Assembly (NCBI RefSeq): GCF_001667035.1
Contig: NZ_LZIR01000127.1
Location: 1 to 64,000, forward strand
Source: Mycobacterium sp. 852002-51057_SCH5723018
GTDB lineage: Bacteria; Actinomycetota; Actinomycetes; Mycobacteriales; Mycobacteriaceae
Length of the DNA: 64,000 nt
Direction: 5' to 3'
Below are positions 52,756 to 61,304 of this stretch, piece after piece. How positions within the stretch are numbered: position 1 is the stretch's first letter; each line of letters opens with the position of its first letter. Made by a program: the position numbers and the translations under genes. The notes below the pieces were generated by a model. That model did not search any database, had not been told where the DNA came from, and saw nothing but the letters and a program-made list of their open reading frames with translations.

Positions 52756-53601
52756 TCAGTGGGTCAATAGGGCGACCGCGCTCCAGACCCTCGACCCCGG
52801 TCGGCGCGGGTCCGGCTGGGGCAGCCAGGCGCCCGGGCGCATGAACACCGGCAACCGGCGGAGCCGGTGGGCGGCCACGAACAGCGATTCCACCTCGACC
52901 GTGCGCCAGCCCAGGTCCTCGAAGTAGGTCAACCCGTTCTCGGGCGCGAACTTGAACGGCGCGTTTTGCAGCAGGTCGGCCATCTTCTTGTTCATCATCT
53001 TCTTCAGCCCCGGACCGGATAAGTCGAGCATCCACCAGGTGACCTCGGGACGCTTGATCGCGTCGGAGAGCGCGACGACGTCGGCGTCGTCGAGATACAT
53101 CAGCAGGCCTTCGGTCAGGACCAGCGCTCTGGTCGCGCCGTCGAGCGCCTCATCCAGGAAGGCGGCCCGCGCCCCGGGGTCGGCCAGGTCGACGGCGGTC
53201 CGGGTCAGCCGGCATCGCGGGGTCTGGTCGGCCAGCAGCCGCGTCTTTTCCTCGAGCAACTTCGGCAGATCGGCCTCCACCCAGGTGAATTCCGCGGGGA
53301 GCTGCAACCGGTAGGGCCGCGTGTCCAAGCCCGCGGCCAGGTTCAACACCCGGTCACAGCCGTCGGCGATCGCCTGGATGATGGTGTCGTCGATGATCTT
53401 GGTGCGCGCGACGAGCCACCACCCGTTGCGGGTCATCCGGGGCGCGCGCGCGACGATGGCGCGGCCGTGCTCGCCGGCGAGACGGGCGGCGAGCGGGTCG
53501 CTGAACAGCGCGTCGGGACGGGCGGATTCGGTGGCCCGGTGCAGCGCCGTCCAGCGGGCGGTGTCGGAAACGTGGCTAATCGATTGGCCGGGGCTTGACA
53601 T
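52756..53601 (-). CDS. LCM/TIGR00027-family SAM-dependent methyltransferase
   Basis: The 281-residue product belongs to the mycobacterial leucine-carboxymethyltransferase-like group (Rv0146 and paralogues): SDTARWTALHRATESARPDALF, DDTIIQAIADGCDRVLNLAAG with LDTRPYRLQLP, EADLPKLLEEKTRLL, and LVLTEGLLMYLDDADVV. These hallmarks are diagnostic. The acceptor is unknown for almost all members. It converges with the GH16 gene (11-bp gap). Confidence 0.9.
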   Translation of the reverse strand: MSSPGQSISHVSDTARWTALHRATESARPDALFSDPLAARLAGEHGRAIVARAPRMTRNGWWLVARTKIIDDTIIQAIADGCDRVLNLAAGLDTRPYRLQLPAEFTWVEADLPKLLEEKTRLLADQTPRCRLTRTAVDLADPGARAAFLDEALDGATRALVLTEGLLMYLDDADVVALSDAIKRPEVTWWMLDLSGPGLKKMMNKKMADLLQNAPFKFAPENGLTYFEDLGWRTVEVESLFVAAHRLRRLPVFMRPGAWLPQPDPRRPGSRVWSAVALLTH

Positions 53602-53626
53602 ACGTTGCGTTATAACACTTGTCGCT

Positions 53627-54301
53627 TCACTCCCCGGCCCTGGCTCCAGCGAGCCACGCGGCCGTCACCGCCCGGGTCTGGGGCGGCGGGACGGCAGCGC
53701 CGGGTGCGCCCAGCTGACCGACTTTGACCGTCCACACCGCCGACGAGCGGTCGACGCAGGTCCCGGCGCCCTGGCTGGGCAGCCACAGCACCGCGAGATT
53801 GCTGCCCGGGCCGCCGCATCCGTAGACACCGACGTACCCGTCGGGGCGCCCACCCCAGGCGCCTCCGTTGCGGAGCTGGCAACGGGTGCCGTCGTCCAGT
53901 GTCAGTGCGAACGGGTCCGGGGTGGCGGTCGGCTGCACGGGCGGCAGCGGGCCGTCGTAGGACACCCGATGCAGGCGCTTGTCCCAGGGATCGTCCACGC
54001 ACAACAGGGAGCCGGGCGTCGACGGCCAGCAGGTGCCGGCGCCGGCCGCGCTGGGCGAGCAGGAGTACACATCCGCTGCCACCGTCGACGGCGACGGTGT
54101 GGTGCACTCGCTGACGGTGGTGACGTTGCCTTGTGGCGGCGCCTCCTGGTAGCCGTTGATCGGTTGGCCGCCGGGCCCGACGGCAACCGCGGTGATCACC
54201 TCGGTGGGGGGCGGATCGCCGGCAGCCGGTCCCATCGGCGGCAGCACCACCATCGACGTCAGGGCGATGGGCGTCAAGGCGATTCGCGACACCACGTTCA
54301 T
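53627..54301 (-). CDS. Secreted Cys-rich protein of unknown function
   Basis: A 224-residue exported protein with a signal peptide (MNVVSRIALTPIALTSMVV, cleavage after AAG near 28). The mature part is Pro/Gly-rich with several Cys (SECTTPSP, YSCSP, GTCWPS, LLCVDDPWDKR, TRCQLRNGGAWG, YGCGGPG, GTCVDRSS), consistent with disulfides in a compact extracellular domain. No family is recognised; mycobacteria have similar uncharacterised secreted proteins. The frame extends far upstream over the next gene and is rejected there. Start ATG 54301. Confidence 0.7.
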   Translation of the reverse strand: MNVVSRIALTPIALTSMVVLPPMGPAAGDPPPTEVITAVAVGPGGQPINGYQEAPPQGNVTTVSECTTPSPSTVAADVYSCSPSAAGAGTCWPSTPGSLLCVDDPWDKRLHRVSYDGPLPPVQPTATPDPFALTLDDGTRCQLRNGGAWGGRPDGYVGVYGCGGPGSNLAVLWLPSQGAGTCVDRSSAVWTVKVGQLGAPGAAVPPPQTRAVTAAWLAGARAGE

Positions 54302-54352
54302 CGCGCCAAACCTCCCGTTCAGCTGCCCCTTTTTGAAGGGTACGGTGCGCCT

Positions 54353-55375
54353 ATGCCCGAGCGAAACCGCCGCTTTCTCCTCCGCGAGCGCCCCACCGGA
54401 CGCATTGGCCCAGACACCTTCGAACTGAGCGAGCAGGCGGTGCCCGAGATCGTGGACGGCGAGGCGCTGGTGCGCGTCGACTGGATATCGCTCGACCCCA
54501 CAAATCGCACATGGATCAACGACACGCCGACGTACCTGCCGCCGGTGGCCATCGGCGAGGTCATGCGCGCGGGGGGTCTGGGCGAGGTCGTCGCCTCCAA
54601 GAATCCGAAATATGCGGTGGGGCAGATGGTGCAAGGCCTCCTCGGCTGGCAGGAGTACGCGGTCGTCTCGGACGCGACGTTTGTGACACCGGTCGACATC
54701 GCCGCGGACATTTCGCCGAGCGCCTACCTGGGTGCGCTCGGAACGACCGGGCTGACCGCGTGGATCGGCATCCGTGACATCGGAAAGCCGAAGCCGGGCG
54801 AAACCGTCGTCATCTCGGCCGCGGCCGGCGCCGTCGGATCGGTTGCCGGGCAGCTCGCCAAGGCCGCCGGCGCGCGCGTCGTCGGCATCGCCGGCGGACC
54901 GGAGAAGTGCGCCCTGCTCACCGACCAGCTCGGCTTCGACGCGGCCGTCGACCACCGCGCCCGCGACTGGGCCGCCCAGCTCGCCGCGGCAACCCCCAAC
55001 GGCATCGACGTCGACTTCGAGAACGTCGGCGGCGACATCATGGACGCGGTGTTCGCTCGGCTGAACATCGGTGCGCGCGTTGCCCTTTGCGGCCTGATCT
55101 CCGGCTACAACTCGGCCGACCCGCCGCCGGGACCGCGCGCCTTCGGCAACCTGCTCGTGCAGCGCGCCACGCTGCGCGGCTTCATCGTCCTCGACCACCT
55201 GGGGCGCGCGGCGGAGGCGATGAGCGAGATCGCCGGCCTGATCACCGACGGCAGGCTGACGCCGCTCGAGACCGTCGTCGAGGGTTTCGAGCAGCTGCCC
55301 ACAGCGATCAACATGCTGTTCGACGGCAAGAACGTCGGCAAACTGGTCGTCAAGACACGCGACGACGGAGCGTAA
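54353..55375 (+). CDS. NADP-dependent zinc-free MDR oxidoreductase (CurA-like)
   Basis: The 340-residue medium-chain reductase is of the leukotriene B4 12-hydroxydehydrogenase/CurA group. It has the N-terminal RRFLLRERPTGRIGPDTFEL, a GroES-like domain with ISLDPTNRTWIND, and the NADP fold PGETVVISAAAGAVGSVAGQLA. No zinc ligands are visible, so it reduces C=C or quinone substrates with NADPH. The start is ATG 54353. It is divergent from the secreted-protein gene. Confidence 0.9.
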   Translation: MPERNRRFLLRERPTGRIGPDTFELSEQAVPEIVDGEALVRVDWISLDPTNRTWINDTPTYLPPVAIGEVMRAGGLGEVVASKNPKYAVGQMVQGLLGWQEYAVVSDATFVTPVDIAADISPSAYLGALGTTGLTAWIGIRDIGKPKPGETVVISAAAGAVGSVAGQLAKAAGARVVGIAGGPEKCALLTDQLGFDAAVDHRARDWAAQLAAATPNGIDVDFENVGGDIMDAVFARLNIGARVALCGLISGYNSADPPPGPRAFGNLLVQRATLRGFIVLDHLGRAAEAMSEIAGLITDGRLTPLETVVEGFEQLPTAINMLFDGKNVGKLVVKTRDDGA

Positions 55376-55489
55376 AACGGGACGCGACAACCGCCGTCGT
55401 CACCCACGGAGAGGGAAAATAAGGAATCATGTGGTCGTCTGCGCCTAGCGCGGGACAGCAACGGTTCCTAACTGACGAGGACATCACCA

Positions 55490-56962
55490 ATGGCAAACGA
55501 TGTCGCCGGTCCCAATGCCGCCGATACTCTCCCGCAGTTGCGCCGAGGCCTTGCCAACCGACACATCCAGTTGATCGCGATCGGTGGCGCCATCGGGACC
55601 GGCCTGTTCATGGGGAGCGGGAAGACGATCTCGCTGGCCGGCCCGGCGGTGCTGCTGGTGTACGGGATCATCGGGTTCTTCGTCTTTTTCGTGTTGCGCG
55701 CGATGGGCGAACTGCTGTTGTCGAACCTGAACTACAAGTCGTTCCTCGACTTCGCCGCCGACCTATTGGGGCCTGCGGCAGGGTTTTTCATCGGGTGGTC
55801 GTACTGGTTCGCCTGGGTCGTCACCGCGATCGCGGAGATCGTTGCGATCACCGGCTACGCGAAGTTCTGGTGGCCCGGCCTGCCGGCATGGCTACCGGCC
55901 CTGATCACCGTCGGGCTGATCCTGCTGTTCAACCTGTTCAGCGTGCGCAACTTCGGGGAGATCGAGTTCTGGTTCGCCTTGATCAAGGTCGCCGCGATCT
56001 TGTGCTTCATCGTCGTCGGCGCCGTCCTTCTGGCGACGAATTTCGTTTCGCCGCAAGGCAATCACGCGACGGTTGAAAACCTCTGGAACGACGGCGGATT
56101 CTTCGCGACCGGGTTCATGGGAGTGGTCGGCGGGTTCCAGATCGCGTTCTTCGCATTCGTGGGCGTCGAACTCGTCGGCACCGCGGCGGCCGAGACGGCC
56201 AACCCGCGCCGCACCCTCCCCCGAGCCATCAATGCCGTGCCGCTGCGCGTGGCGATCTTCTACATCGGCGCGCTCCTGGCGATCCTCACCGTCGTCCCCT
56301 GGCGGCGGTTCCCCAGCGGCGAGTCGCCGTTCGTGACGATGTTCTCCCTGGCCGGGCTCGCCGCCGCGGCGTCCATCGTCAACTTCGTCGTGACCACCGC
56401 GGCCGCTTCCTCGGCGAACTCCGGCGTATTCTCCACCGGCCGCATGCTTTTCGGTCTGGCCGACGAAGGCAGCGCCCCCGCGCCCTTCCGTCGGCTGAAC
56501 CGCGGCGGCGTGCCGGCGCTCGCTGTTTTTCTCACCGCCGCGCTCCTGCTGACGTCCATTCCGCTGCTCTACGTCGGCGGTTCCGTGATGGGTGCCTTCA
56601 CGCTGGTGACGACGATTTCGTCGCTGTTGTTCATGTTCGTGTGGGCGATGATCATCGTCAGCTACCTCGTCTACCGCCGCCGGCACGCACAGCGCCATGC
56701 CGCGTCGTCCTACAAGATGCCCGGTGGCGTGGTGATGTGCTGGGCCATTCTGGGCTTTTTCGTGTTCGTGATCTGGACGCTCTACACCGAGCGGGAAACC
56801 GCGCTCGCCTTGGCATGGTTCCCGCTGTGGTTCGCCGTGCTGGCGGCCGGTTGGCTGATCGTCCGGCGCCGGCCAGGACACAGCGAAAGGTATCGCCGGT
56901 TCAGGGCCGAGATGAATCACGCGGTCGAAGAGGACGCCGAGACGGCCTCGGTCGCGCCGTGA
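55490..56962 (+). CDS. cycA: D-serine/D-alanine/glycine permease CycA
   Basis: This 490-residue APC-family transporter has about 12 helices. The opening NRHIQLIAIGGAIGTGLFMG, SGKTISLAGPAVLLVYG and the later TTAAASSANSGVFSTGRMLFG match E. coli CycA almost exactly. It imports D-serine, D-alanine and glycine with protons; in mycobacteria CycA also affects D-cycloserine susceptibility (Rv1704c). The start is ATG 55490. It is convergent with the frameshifted gene at 56976. Confidence 0.93.
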   Translation: MANDVAGPNAADTLPQLRRGLANRHIQLIAIGGAIGTGLFMGSGKTISLAGPAVLLVYGIIGFFVFFVLRAMGELLLSNLNYKSFLDFAADLLGPAAGFFIGWSYWFAWVVTAIAEIVAITGYAKFWWPGLPAWLPALITVGLILLFNLFSVRNFGEIEFWFALIKVAAILCFIVVGAVLLATNFVSPQGNHATVENLWNDGGFFATGFMGVVGGFQIAFFAFVGVELVGTAAAETANPRRTLPRAINAVPLRVAIFYIGALLAILTVVPWRRFPSGESPFVTMFSLAGLAAAASIVNFVVTTAAASSANSGVFSTGRMLFGLADEGSAPAPFRRLNRGGVPALAVFLTAALLLTSIPLLYVGGSVMGAFTLVTTISSLLFMFVWAMIIVSYLVYRRRHAQRHAASSYKMPGGVVMCWAILGFFVFVIWTLYTERETALALAWFPLWFAVLAAGWLIVRRRPGHSERYRRFRAEMNHAVEEDAETASVAP

Positions 56963-56975
56963 CGGCCGGGTACAG

Positions 56976-57331
56976 CTAGGACGCGCTGTTGGGCACGTCG
57001 AAGTAGTCGCGCCAAGCCGTGATCTTGTCGCCGTGAACCTCGAAGGCTCCCATGACACGGGCGTGGATGGGCCTGCCGTCGTACACAAAGTGGTCGACGC
57101 GCTCGGTCAGAACCACACTTCCCGCAACGGCGAGATTCACAATCTCGATGTTCCCTTGCGTCGTGCGGTCGACATATCCCTGCACGGCCGTACGAATTTC
57201 CTCGTGGCCTGACACAGCGCCGAGAGGGACGTTGTCCCAGACGGCGTCATCAGCGAAGTAGCTGACGATCTCGTCGACATTCAGACGGCTCCACGCGCTC
57301 AGCTCCGCGCGGACGACTTCCTCAGGCTCAC
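56976..57331 (-). CDS. Limonene-1,2-epoxide-hydrolase-like protein, 5' end apparently frameshifted
   Basis: From GTG 57215 an intact frame encodes 79 residues (GHEEIRTAVQGYVDRTTQG, DHFVYDGRPI, DKITAWRDYFDVP), the second half of a SnoaL/LEH-type domain. The same frame continues upstream without a stop to about 57345 and encodes the missing first half (PEEVVRAELSAWSRLN, DEIVSYFADDAVWDN), but contains no ATG, GTG or TTG. A GTG at 57329-57331, next to a GGAGGAG sequence (57334-57340), is out of frame. It would read MSPEEV if one C were present after GTGAGC. A single-base deletion (or sequencing error) is the simplest explanation, and the enzyme may be inactive. Confidence 0.6.
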
Positions 57332-57509
57332 GGCTCCTCCACGCTTTGGCAAACCCGATCTGTTATCGCGTGACACTAATGGACTAGAAGGCGGCATCGC
57401 GAGGTGCTGTGCCACGCAGATTCTTGGGATCGGTAGCCGATCGGTCGATCTGTACTTACCGCAACGACGACGCCAACCCGGCGGCGCCACATGAAAGGAA
57501 CTCAGAAAG

Positions 57510-57764
57510 ATGAAGATCGTCCCCGCCAGCATCGAAGAGCAGATCAACCGCGTCGATCGGCAGCGCAGCCTCTACATCGGAATCAGCGCCGGCCTCGTTG
57601 CGGCCTGGAGCGTGTTCCGCCTGATCTGGGTGCTGTACCTCGGACTGACGTTCGGTTGGTTCTTCGGGTCGATGGTTTTCCAGGTCGTGCTGTGGGGCGC
57701 GATCGGCGCCGCCGCGGGCGTCGCGGCTGTCGGTTTCCTGACGCGCTACAGCAAGGGATCTTGA
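57510..57764 (+). CDS. Small membrane protein (84 aa)
   Basis: The product starts MKIVPASIEEQINRVDRQR and has two helices: about 22-46 (YIGISAGLVAAWSVFRLIWVL) and 52-78 (WFFGSMVFQVVLWGAIGAAAG). GAAAGGAACT lies upstream of ATG 57510. It is a monocistronic unit closed by the strong intrinsic terminator at 57788-57817. No family is assigned. Confidence 0.75.
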   Translation: MKIVPASIEEQINRVDRQRSLYIGISAGLVAAWSVFRLIWVLYLGLTFGWFFGSMVFQVVLWGAIGAAAGVAAVGFLTRYSKGS

Positions 57765-57787
57765 CCCGCGCATGCTGCACCGGAAAG

Positions 57788-57817
57788 TTCCGAATCCGCT
57801 TGGGGTTCGGAATTTTT
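57788..57817 (+). terminator. Intrinsic terminator
   Basis: TTCCGAA (57788-57794) pairs with TTCGGAA (57806-57812), and the stem extends with a G-T wobble. A run of five T follows (57813-57817). Canonical U-tract terminators are uncommon in mycobacteria, so this one is notable. It closes the small membrane-protein gene. Confidence 0.8.
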
Positions 57818-57882
57818 CCGTGTGGGCGGCGTCACCCGTGCCGGCGCGCCGTCGGCACCGTTGGTGCGCGTAGATTTCTGGC

Positions 57883-58680
57883 ATGGATCTTGACGGCAGG
57901 ACAGCCCTTCTCACCGGGGCGACAGGCGGCCTGGGACGAGCGATCGCCTACGCGCTGGCGGCGCGCGGAGCGACACTGGTCCTCAGCTCACGCAAGGCCG
58001 AGGAGCTCGAGCAGCTCACCAAATCGCTCCCTGGCTCGGGGCACGCGGCGGTCGTCTCTGACCTGGCAGAGGAGGGGGCGGCGCTCGCGTTGCTCGAAAG
58101 GGCCGGCGACATCGACGTATTGGTCGCCAACGCGGCGCTTCCCGCATCGGGACGCCTAGATAGCTTCAGCCAGGAACAGATCGGCCGGGCGCTTCGCGTC
58201 AACCTCGAGTCACCGCTACGCATGACCCGAGAGCTGTTGCCGCGCTGGCAGGGACGCGGCAGTGGGCACTTCGTTTTCGTCTCGTCCCTGTCGGGTTTCA
58301 CCGCCCTACCGAGGGCATCGGTGTATGCGGCGACCAAGTTCGGTCTGCGGGGATTCGCATTGAACCTACGAGAAGATCTGCGCGGCAGCGGTATTGGCGT
58401 GTCGGTGATTTCGCCCGGTGCGATCCGCGAGGCCGGGATGTTCGCCGAGAGTGGTGCCGCGATGCCGCGTGGCGTGGGCACCGGCACGCCGAAGCAGGTC
58501 GGCGATGCCGTCGTGCGCGCGATCTCGCGAAACGAGCCGGAGATCTGCGTTGCTCCCCTGCACCAACGTGCGTTCGCCCGTCTGGCGATGTTGGCGCCGG
58601 AAATCTCGGGTCGCATCACCGGTCCGGCCGCCGCGAAGGCGGCGGACGCGGTCGCCGCAGGCCAGACCGAGAAGCGGTAA
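57883..58680 (+). CDS. Short-chain dehydrogenase/reductase
   Basis: The 265-residue classical SDR has TGATGGLGRAIAYALAARG (TGxxxGxG cofactor site), VANAALPASG, the catalytic Ser in FVFVSSLSGFTAL and YAATKFG with Tyr and Lys. It probably uses NADP; the substrate is unknown. The start is ATG 57883 (MDLDGRTALLTG). It follows the terminator and converges with the VOC gene (1-bp gap). Confidence 0.9.
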   Translation: MDLDGRTALLTGATGGLGRAIAYALAARGATLVLSSRKAEELEQLTKSLPGSGHAAVVSDLAEEGAALALLERAGDIDVLVANAALPASGRLDSFSQEQIGRALRVNLESPLRMTRELLPRWQGRGSGHFVFVSSLSGFTALPRASVYAATKFGLRGFALNLREDLRGSGIGVSVISPGAIREAGMFAESGAAMPRGVGTGTPKQVGDAVVRAISRNEPEICVAPLHQRAFARLAMLAPEISGRITGPAAAKAADAVAAGQTEKR

Positions 58681-58681
58681 C

Positions 58682-59092
58682 TCAGCGCAGTTGCTGGATG
58701 CGGATGAGGTTGCCCGCGGGATCGCGGACGGCGCAGTCGCGCAGCCCGTACGGTTGCTCCGTCGGCTCCTGGACGATCTCGGCGTCGCTGTCCTGCAGCC
58801 GCTCGAAGGCGCCGTCGAGGTCCTTGGTGGCCAGCAGCAGCATGGCGTAGGTGCCCTTGGCCATCATCTCGGCGATGGTGCGGCGCTCGTCGTCGGTGAT
58901 GCCGGGATTGGCGGCCGGCGGATTCAACACGATGTTGGTGCCGGGCTGGCTGGGCGGCCCGACCGTGATCCAGCGCATCTTGCCCTTGCCGACGTCGAGG
59001 CGAACCTCGAAGCCGAGGATGTCGCGGTAGAAGGCCAGCGAGGCCTCGGGGTCGTCGTGCGGGAGGAAGCTCGAGTGAATGGTGATGTCCAT
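58682..59092 (-). CDS. VOC-superfamily (glyoxalase/bleomycin-resistance-like) protein
   Basis: A 136-residue vicinal-oxygen-chelate protein: SFLPHDDPEASLAFYRDILG opens the first beta-alpha-beta-beta-beta module, and DSDAEIVQEPTEQPYGLRDCAVRDPAGNLIRI closes the second. Ends of the form RDPAGNLIRI are typical. It follows the AraC gene by only 4 bp on the same strand. VOC-AraC pairs are common in actinobacteria, and the regulator probably controls this operon. The reaction is unknown. Confidence 0.85.
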   Translation of the reverse strand: MDITIHSSFLPHDDPEASLAFYRDILGFEVRLDVGKGKMRWITVGPPSQPGTNIVLNPPAANPGITDDERRTIAEMMAKGTYAMLLLATKDLDGAFERLQDSDAEIVQEPTEQPYGLRDCAVRDPAGNLIRIQQLR

Positions 59093-59096
59093 GCGC

Positions 59097-59543
59097 TCAG
59101 GCTAGGTAGGGCGCGGTGACGGGCGCTTCTCGATTCCTGATCGGTCTGGTCACCTGCTTGGCCACGCACGGCGGCAGACCCGCCGCCGCATCCGCGTGCC
59201 GGCGCCGGTAGGCGCTGGGCGGGAGGCCGACCAGTTCGGTGAACCGGGTGCTGAAGGTGCCCAGCGACGAGCAGCCGACCGCGAAACAGACCTCGGTGAC
59301 GCTGAGGTCGCCGCGGCGCAGCAGCGCCATCGCGCGCTCGATGCGACGCGTCATCAGGTAGGAGTACGGCGATTCGCCGTAGGCGCGCCGGAATTCGCGG
59401 CTGAGGTGTCCGGCGGACATGTGCACCCCGCGGGCCAGGGCCTCGACGTCCAGCGGCTGCGTGTAGTCCCGGTCGATCCGGTCGCGGACGCGTCGCAGCA
59501 GCGCGAGGTCACGCAGGCGCTGCCCGGCGGAGCTACTGGTCAC
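59097..59543 (-). CDS. AraC-family transcriptional regulator (short, single-domain)
   Basis: The 148-residue regulator has both helix-turn-helix units of the AraC DNA-binding domain: RVRDRIDRDYTQPLDVEALA, HMSAGHLSREFRRAYGESPYS, and ALLRRGDLSVTEVCFAVGCS with SLGTFSTRFTELVGLPPSAYR. No sensor domain is present. Its 5' end overlaps the end of the acyltransferase gene by 11 bp, so transcription of 60420-58682 may be continuous. Confidence 0.9.
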   Translation of the reverse strand: MTSSSAGQRLRDLALLRRVRDRIDRDYTQPLDVEALARGVHMSAGHLSREFRRAYGESPYSYLMTRRIERAMALLRRGDLSVTEVCFAVGCSSLGTFSTRFTELVGLPPSAYRRRHADAAAGLPPCVAKQVTRPIRNREAPVTAPYLA

Positions 59544-60420
59544 CTTCGCGATGTTGCCACGATTCCTCCGGCGTCGTCGCGCGGCGCCACGCCAGCGGGT
59601 TGAGGCCGCGATAGGGATCGTCGGTGCGCAGCCGGATCAGGTCACCCAGGATCTCCTGCAGCGCCCGTTGCGTTTGCTCCTTGACGATGTCCACCCACTG
59701 CTGCTGATCGACACCCAGCGGTCTGCTCGTGTCGATCGGCGAGCCGAACCGTAGGTACATGCGCTGCGGTCGGGGAATCAAGGTTGGGCCGATCCCCCGC
59801 ATCAACGGCATCGCCATGTCCGGGCGCCCGTTAAACCTGCGGCTCACCGCTTCGCTGAATCTCCCGTACGCGCTGTCGCGTTCCGTCAAGCTCCGATAGA
59901 CGTCGTCGCCGCCGACAAGACCGGCCGGCACGATCGGGTAGCCGTTCTCCACCGAGACACGCGCGAAGCCCGCCCGTCCCTGCCAGCGCAGCCGGTACTC
60001 CTCACCCTTGAACTTGGCGATCTCTCGGCCGCCCCCGGGGAACACGAGGATGGTTTGGTCGTTGCGCATGAGTTCGCGCGCGGTCTCCGGCGCGCCGACC
60101 ACGGCACCGTACGCCGCGAGCAGATCGCCGGGCAGCCCGCGCATGCGCCCGAAACCGCGTTCGGCCAGTGGGCGCACGCGGGTCCCGATCGCACGTCGCA
60201 CAGCATCAGAGATCAGGAAGATCTCGGAGCCGAACTGGGTGTGGTTGCCCACCAACAGGAATCGACCGTCGGCGGGTAGGTGGTCGACACCGTCGACATA
60301 GGGCCGATGAAGGTCGACAAGGGGCCGGAGCCGGTCGGTCACCGTGTCGAGAACCCGGCGCAGTGTCTGCACCCGCGCGCTCGGCTCCATGATGGTGGCG
60401 AGCTCGGTGTTCTCAGCCAC
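59533..60420 (-). CDS. 1-acyl-glycerol-3-phosphate acyltransferase-like protein
   Basis: The 295-residue PlsC/LPLAT-like enzyme has FLLVGNHTQFGSEIFLISD (catalytic His of an HX-type motif), QTILVFPGGGREIAKFKGEEY (block II, FPxG) and YPIVPAGLVGGDDV. The C-terminal 90 residues resemble the diacylglycerol-acyltransferase-like group. It transfers an acyl chain to a lysophospholipid or similar acceptor, probably in the membrane. It overlaps the methyltransferase gene by 8 bp, suggesting joint function. Confidence 0.87.
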   Translation of the reverse strand: MAENTELATIMEPSARVQTLRRVLDTVTDRLRPLVDLHRPYVDGVDHLPADGRFLLVGNHTQFGSEIFLISDAVRRAIGTRVRPLAERGFGRMRGLPGDLLAAYGAVVGAPETARELMRNDQTILVFPGGGREIAKFKGEEYRLRWQGRAGFARVSVENGYPIVPAGLVGGDDVYRSLTERDSAYGRFSEAVSRRFNGRPDMAMPLMRGIGPTLIPRPQRMYLRFGSPIDTSRPLGVDQQQWVDIVKEQTQRALQEILGDLIRLRTDDPYRGLNPLAWRRATTPEESWQHREGDQ

Positions 60421-61225
60421 GGTTGTCTCCGTTAGGACGGGAGAACACGACGGTGAGCGCCGGCATGCCGAACCGCGTTGGGCTGGGCAGCATCTCGATG
60501 TTCATCTCCTGATCGGCCGCGCGGCCGAGCGCCTCCATCGCCGACGGGCTGTAGGCGCGCAGCGCGCTGATGAACCCGTCGTGAAGCGCGGGCTGAATCC
60601 ATGACCACGGCAACAGCACCAGATTCAGCGGCAGCGTCAAGACCGGAAACAGCGTCATGGCCAACGGGCTTCGCCGTTTGAGGTCGATGACGAGAAAGCG
60701 CTTGGCCACGCGGGTGGCCTCGGCGATGGCACGACAGGCGACCGCCGGCGGGAGGTGGTGAAACGCCAGCGCGAACACCACCAGGTCGTAGCTGTTATCG
60801 GCGGCGTCGATTGCGGTGGCGTCAACAACCTGGGCGCTCGCCCGCGGGTGGGAACCCAGCTCCCCGGCGGCGATATTGGCGACCGAGTTTGGGTTCACGT
60901 CGCTGATGGTGACGGTGGCGGTCGGGTGGAGCTTGAGGATCTGGGCCGAGAGCTTTCCGTGGCCCGCGCCGAGTTCCAGGATGCGTGGATTCGGGACGTC
61001 GGCGACGACGTCGAGTGCCGCGCGCGCGTACTTCTCATGCTGGTTGGTCAATGTGCCGATTCGGTCGAGCATCCCGATGACCTTCTGCTTCACCTCGTCC
61101 GCCACGTCGTCGCGGTCGAGGTACTCGAGCGCATCCGTCTCGAAACGACGGTCCAGCCACGATGCGTCGGGACCTCCCCTGGGCATCGTCGCAATCGCCT
61201 GGTCGAGCGCATCTGTAGTGGCCAT
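60413..61225 (-). CDS. Class I SAM-dependent methyltransferase
   Basis: The 270-residue product has RILELGAGHGKLSAQILKLHP (motif I), TISDVNPNSVANIAAG and NSYDLVVFALAFHHLPPAVACRA, plus a hydrophobic stretch (LAMTLFPVLTLPLNLVLLPW, 190-209) that may associate with membranes. The start is ATG 61225 (MATTDALDQ). It is divergent from a TetR gene, and the perfect palindrome at 61274 lies between them. Together with the acyltransferase it suggests lipid or small-molecule modification. Confidence 0.87.
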   Translation of the reverse strand: MATTDALDQAIATMPRGGPDASWLDRRFETDALEYLDRDDVADEVKQKVIGMLDRIGTLTNQHEKYARAALDVVADVPNPRILELGAGHGKLSAQILKLHPTATVTISDVNPNSVANIAAGELGSHPRASAQVVDATAIDAADNSYDLVVFALAFHHLPPAVACRAIAEATRVAKRFLVIDLKRRSPLAMTLFPVLTLPLNLVLLPWSWIQPALHDGFISALRAYSPSAMEALGRAADQEMNIEMLPSPTRFGMPALTVVFSRPNGDNRG

Positions 61226-61273
61226 CGGGTCATCTCCATTCTTGACGGTGGGGTTCTCCACCCACCATAGCAA

Positions 61274-61287
61274 ACGAACCAGTTCGT
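61274..61287. promoter_or_regulatory. TetR operator between divergent methyltransferase and TetR
   Basis: ACGAAC-CA-GTTCGT is a perfect 6-bp inverted repeat with a 2-base spacer, 49 bp from the methyltransferase start and 18 bp from the TetR start. It is the natural site for the divergent TetR protein. Confidence 0.65.
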
Positions 61288-61304
61288 CTGCGTATGATGT
61301 CCCT

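Noticed and set aside
53627..55390. Upstream extension of the secreted-protein frame across the MDR oxidoreductase gene
   Set aside because: The extension overlaps a clear NADP-dependent oxidoreductase, and the proper signal peptide starts at ATG 54301.
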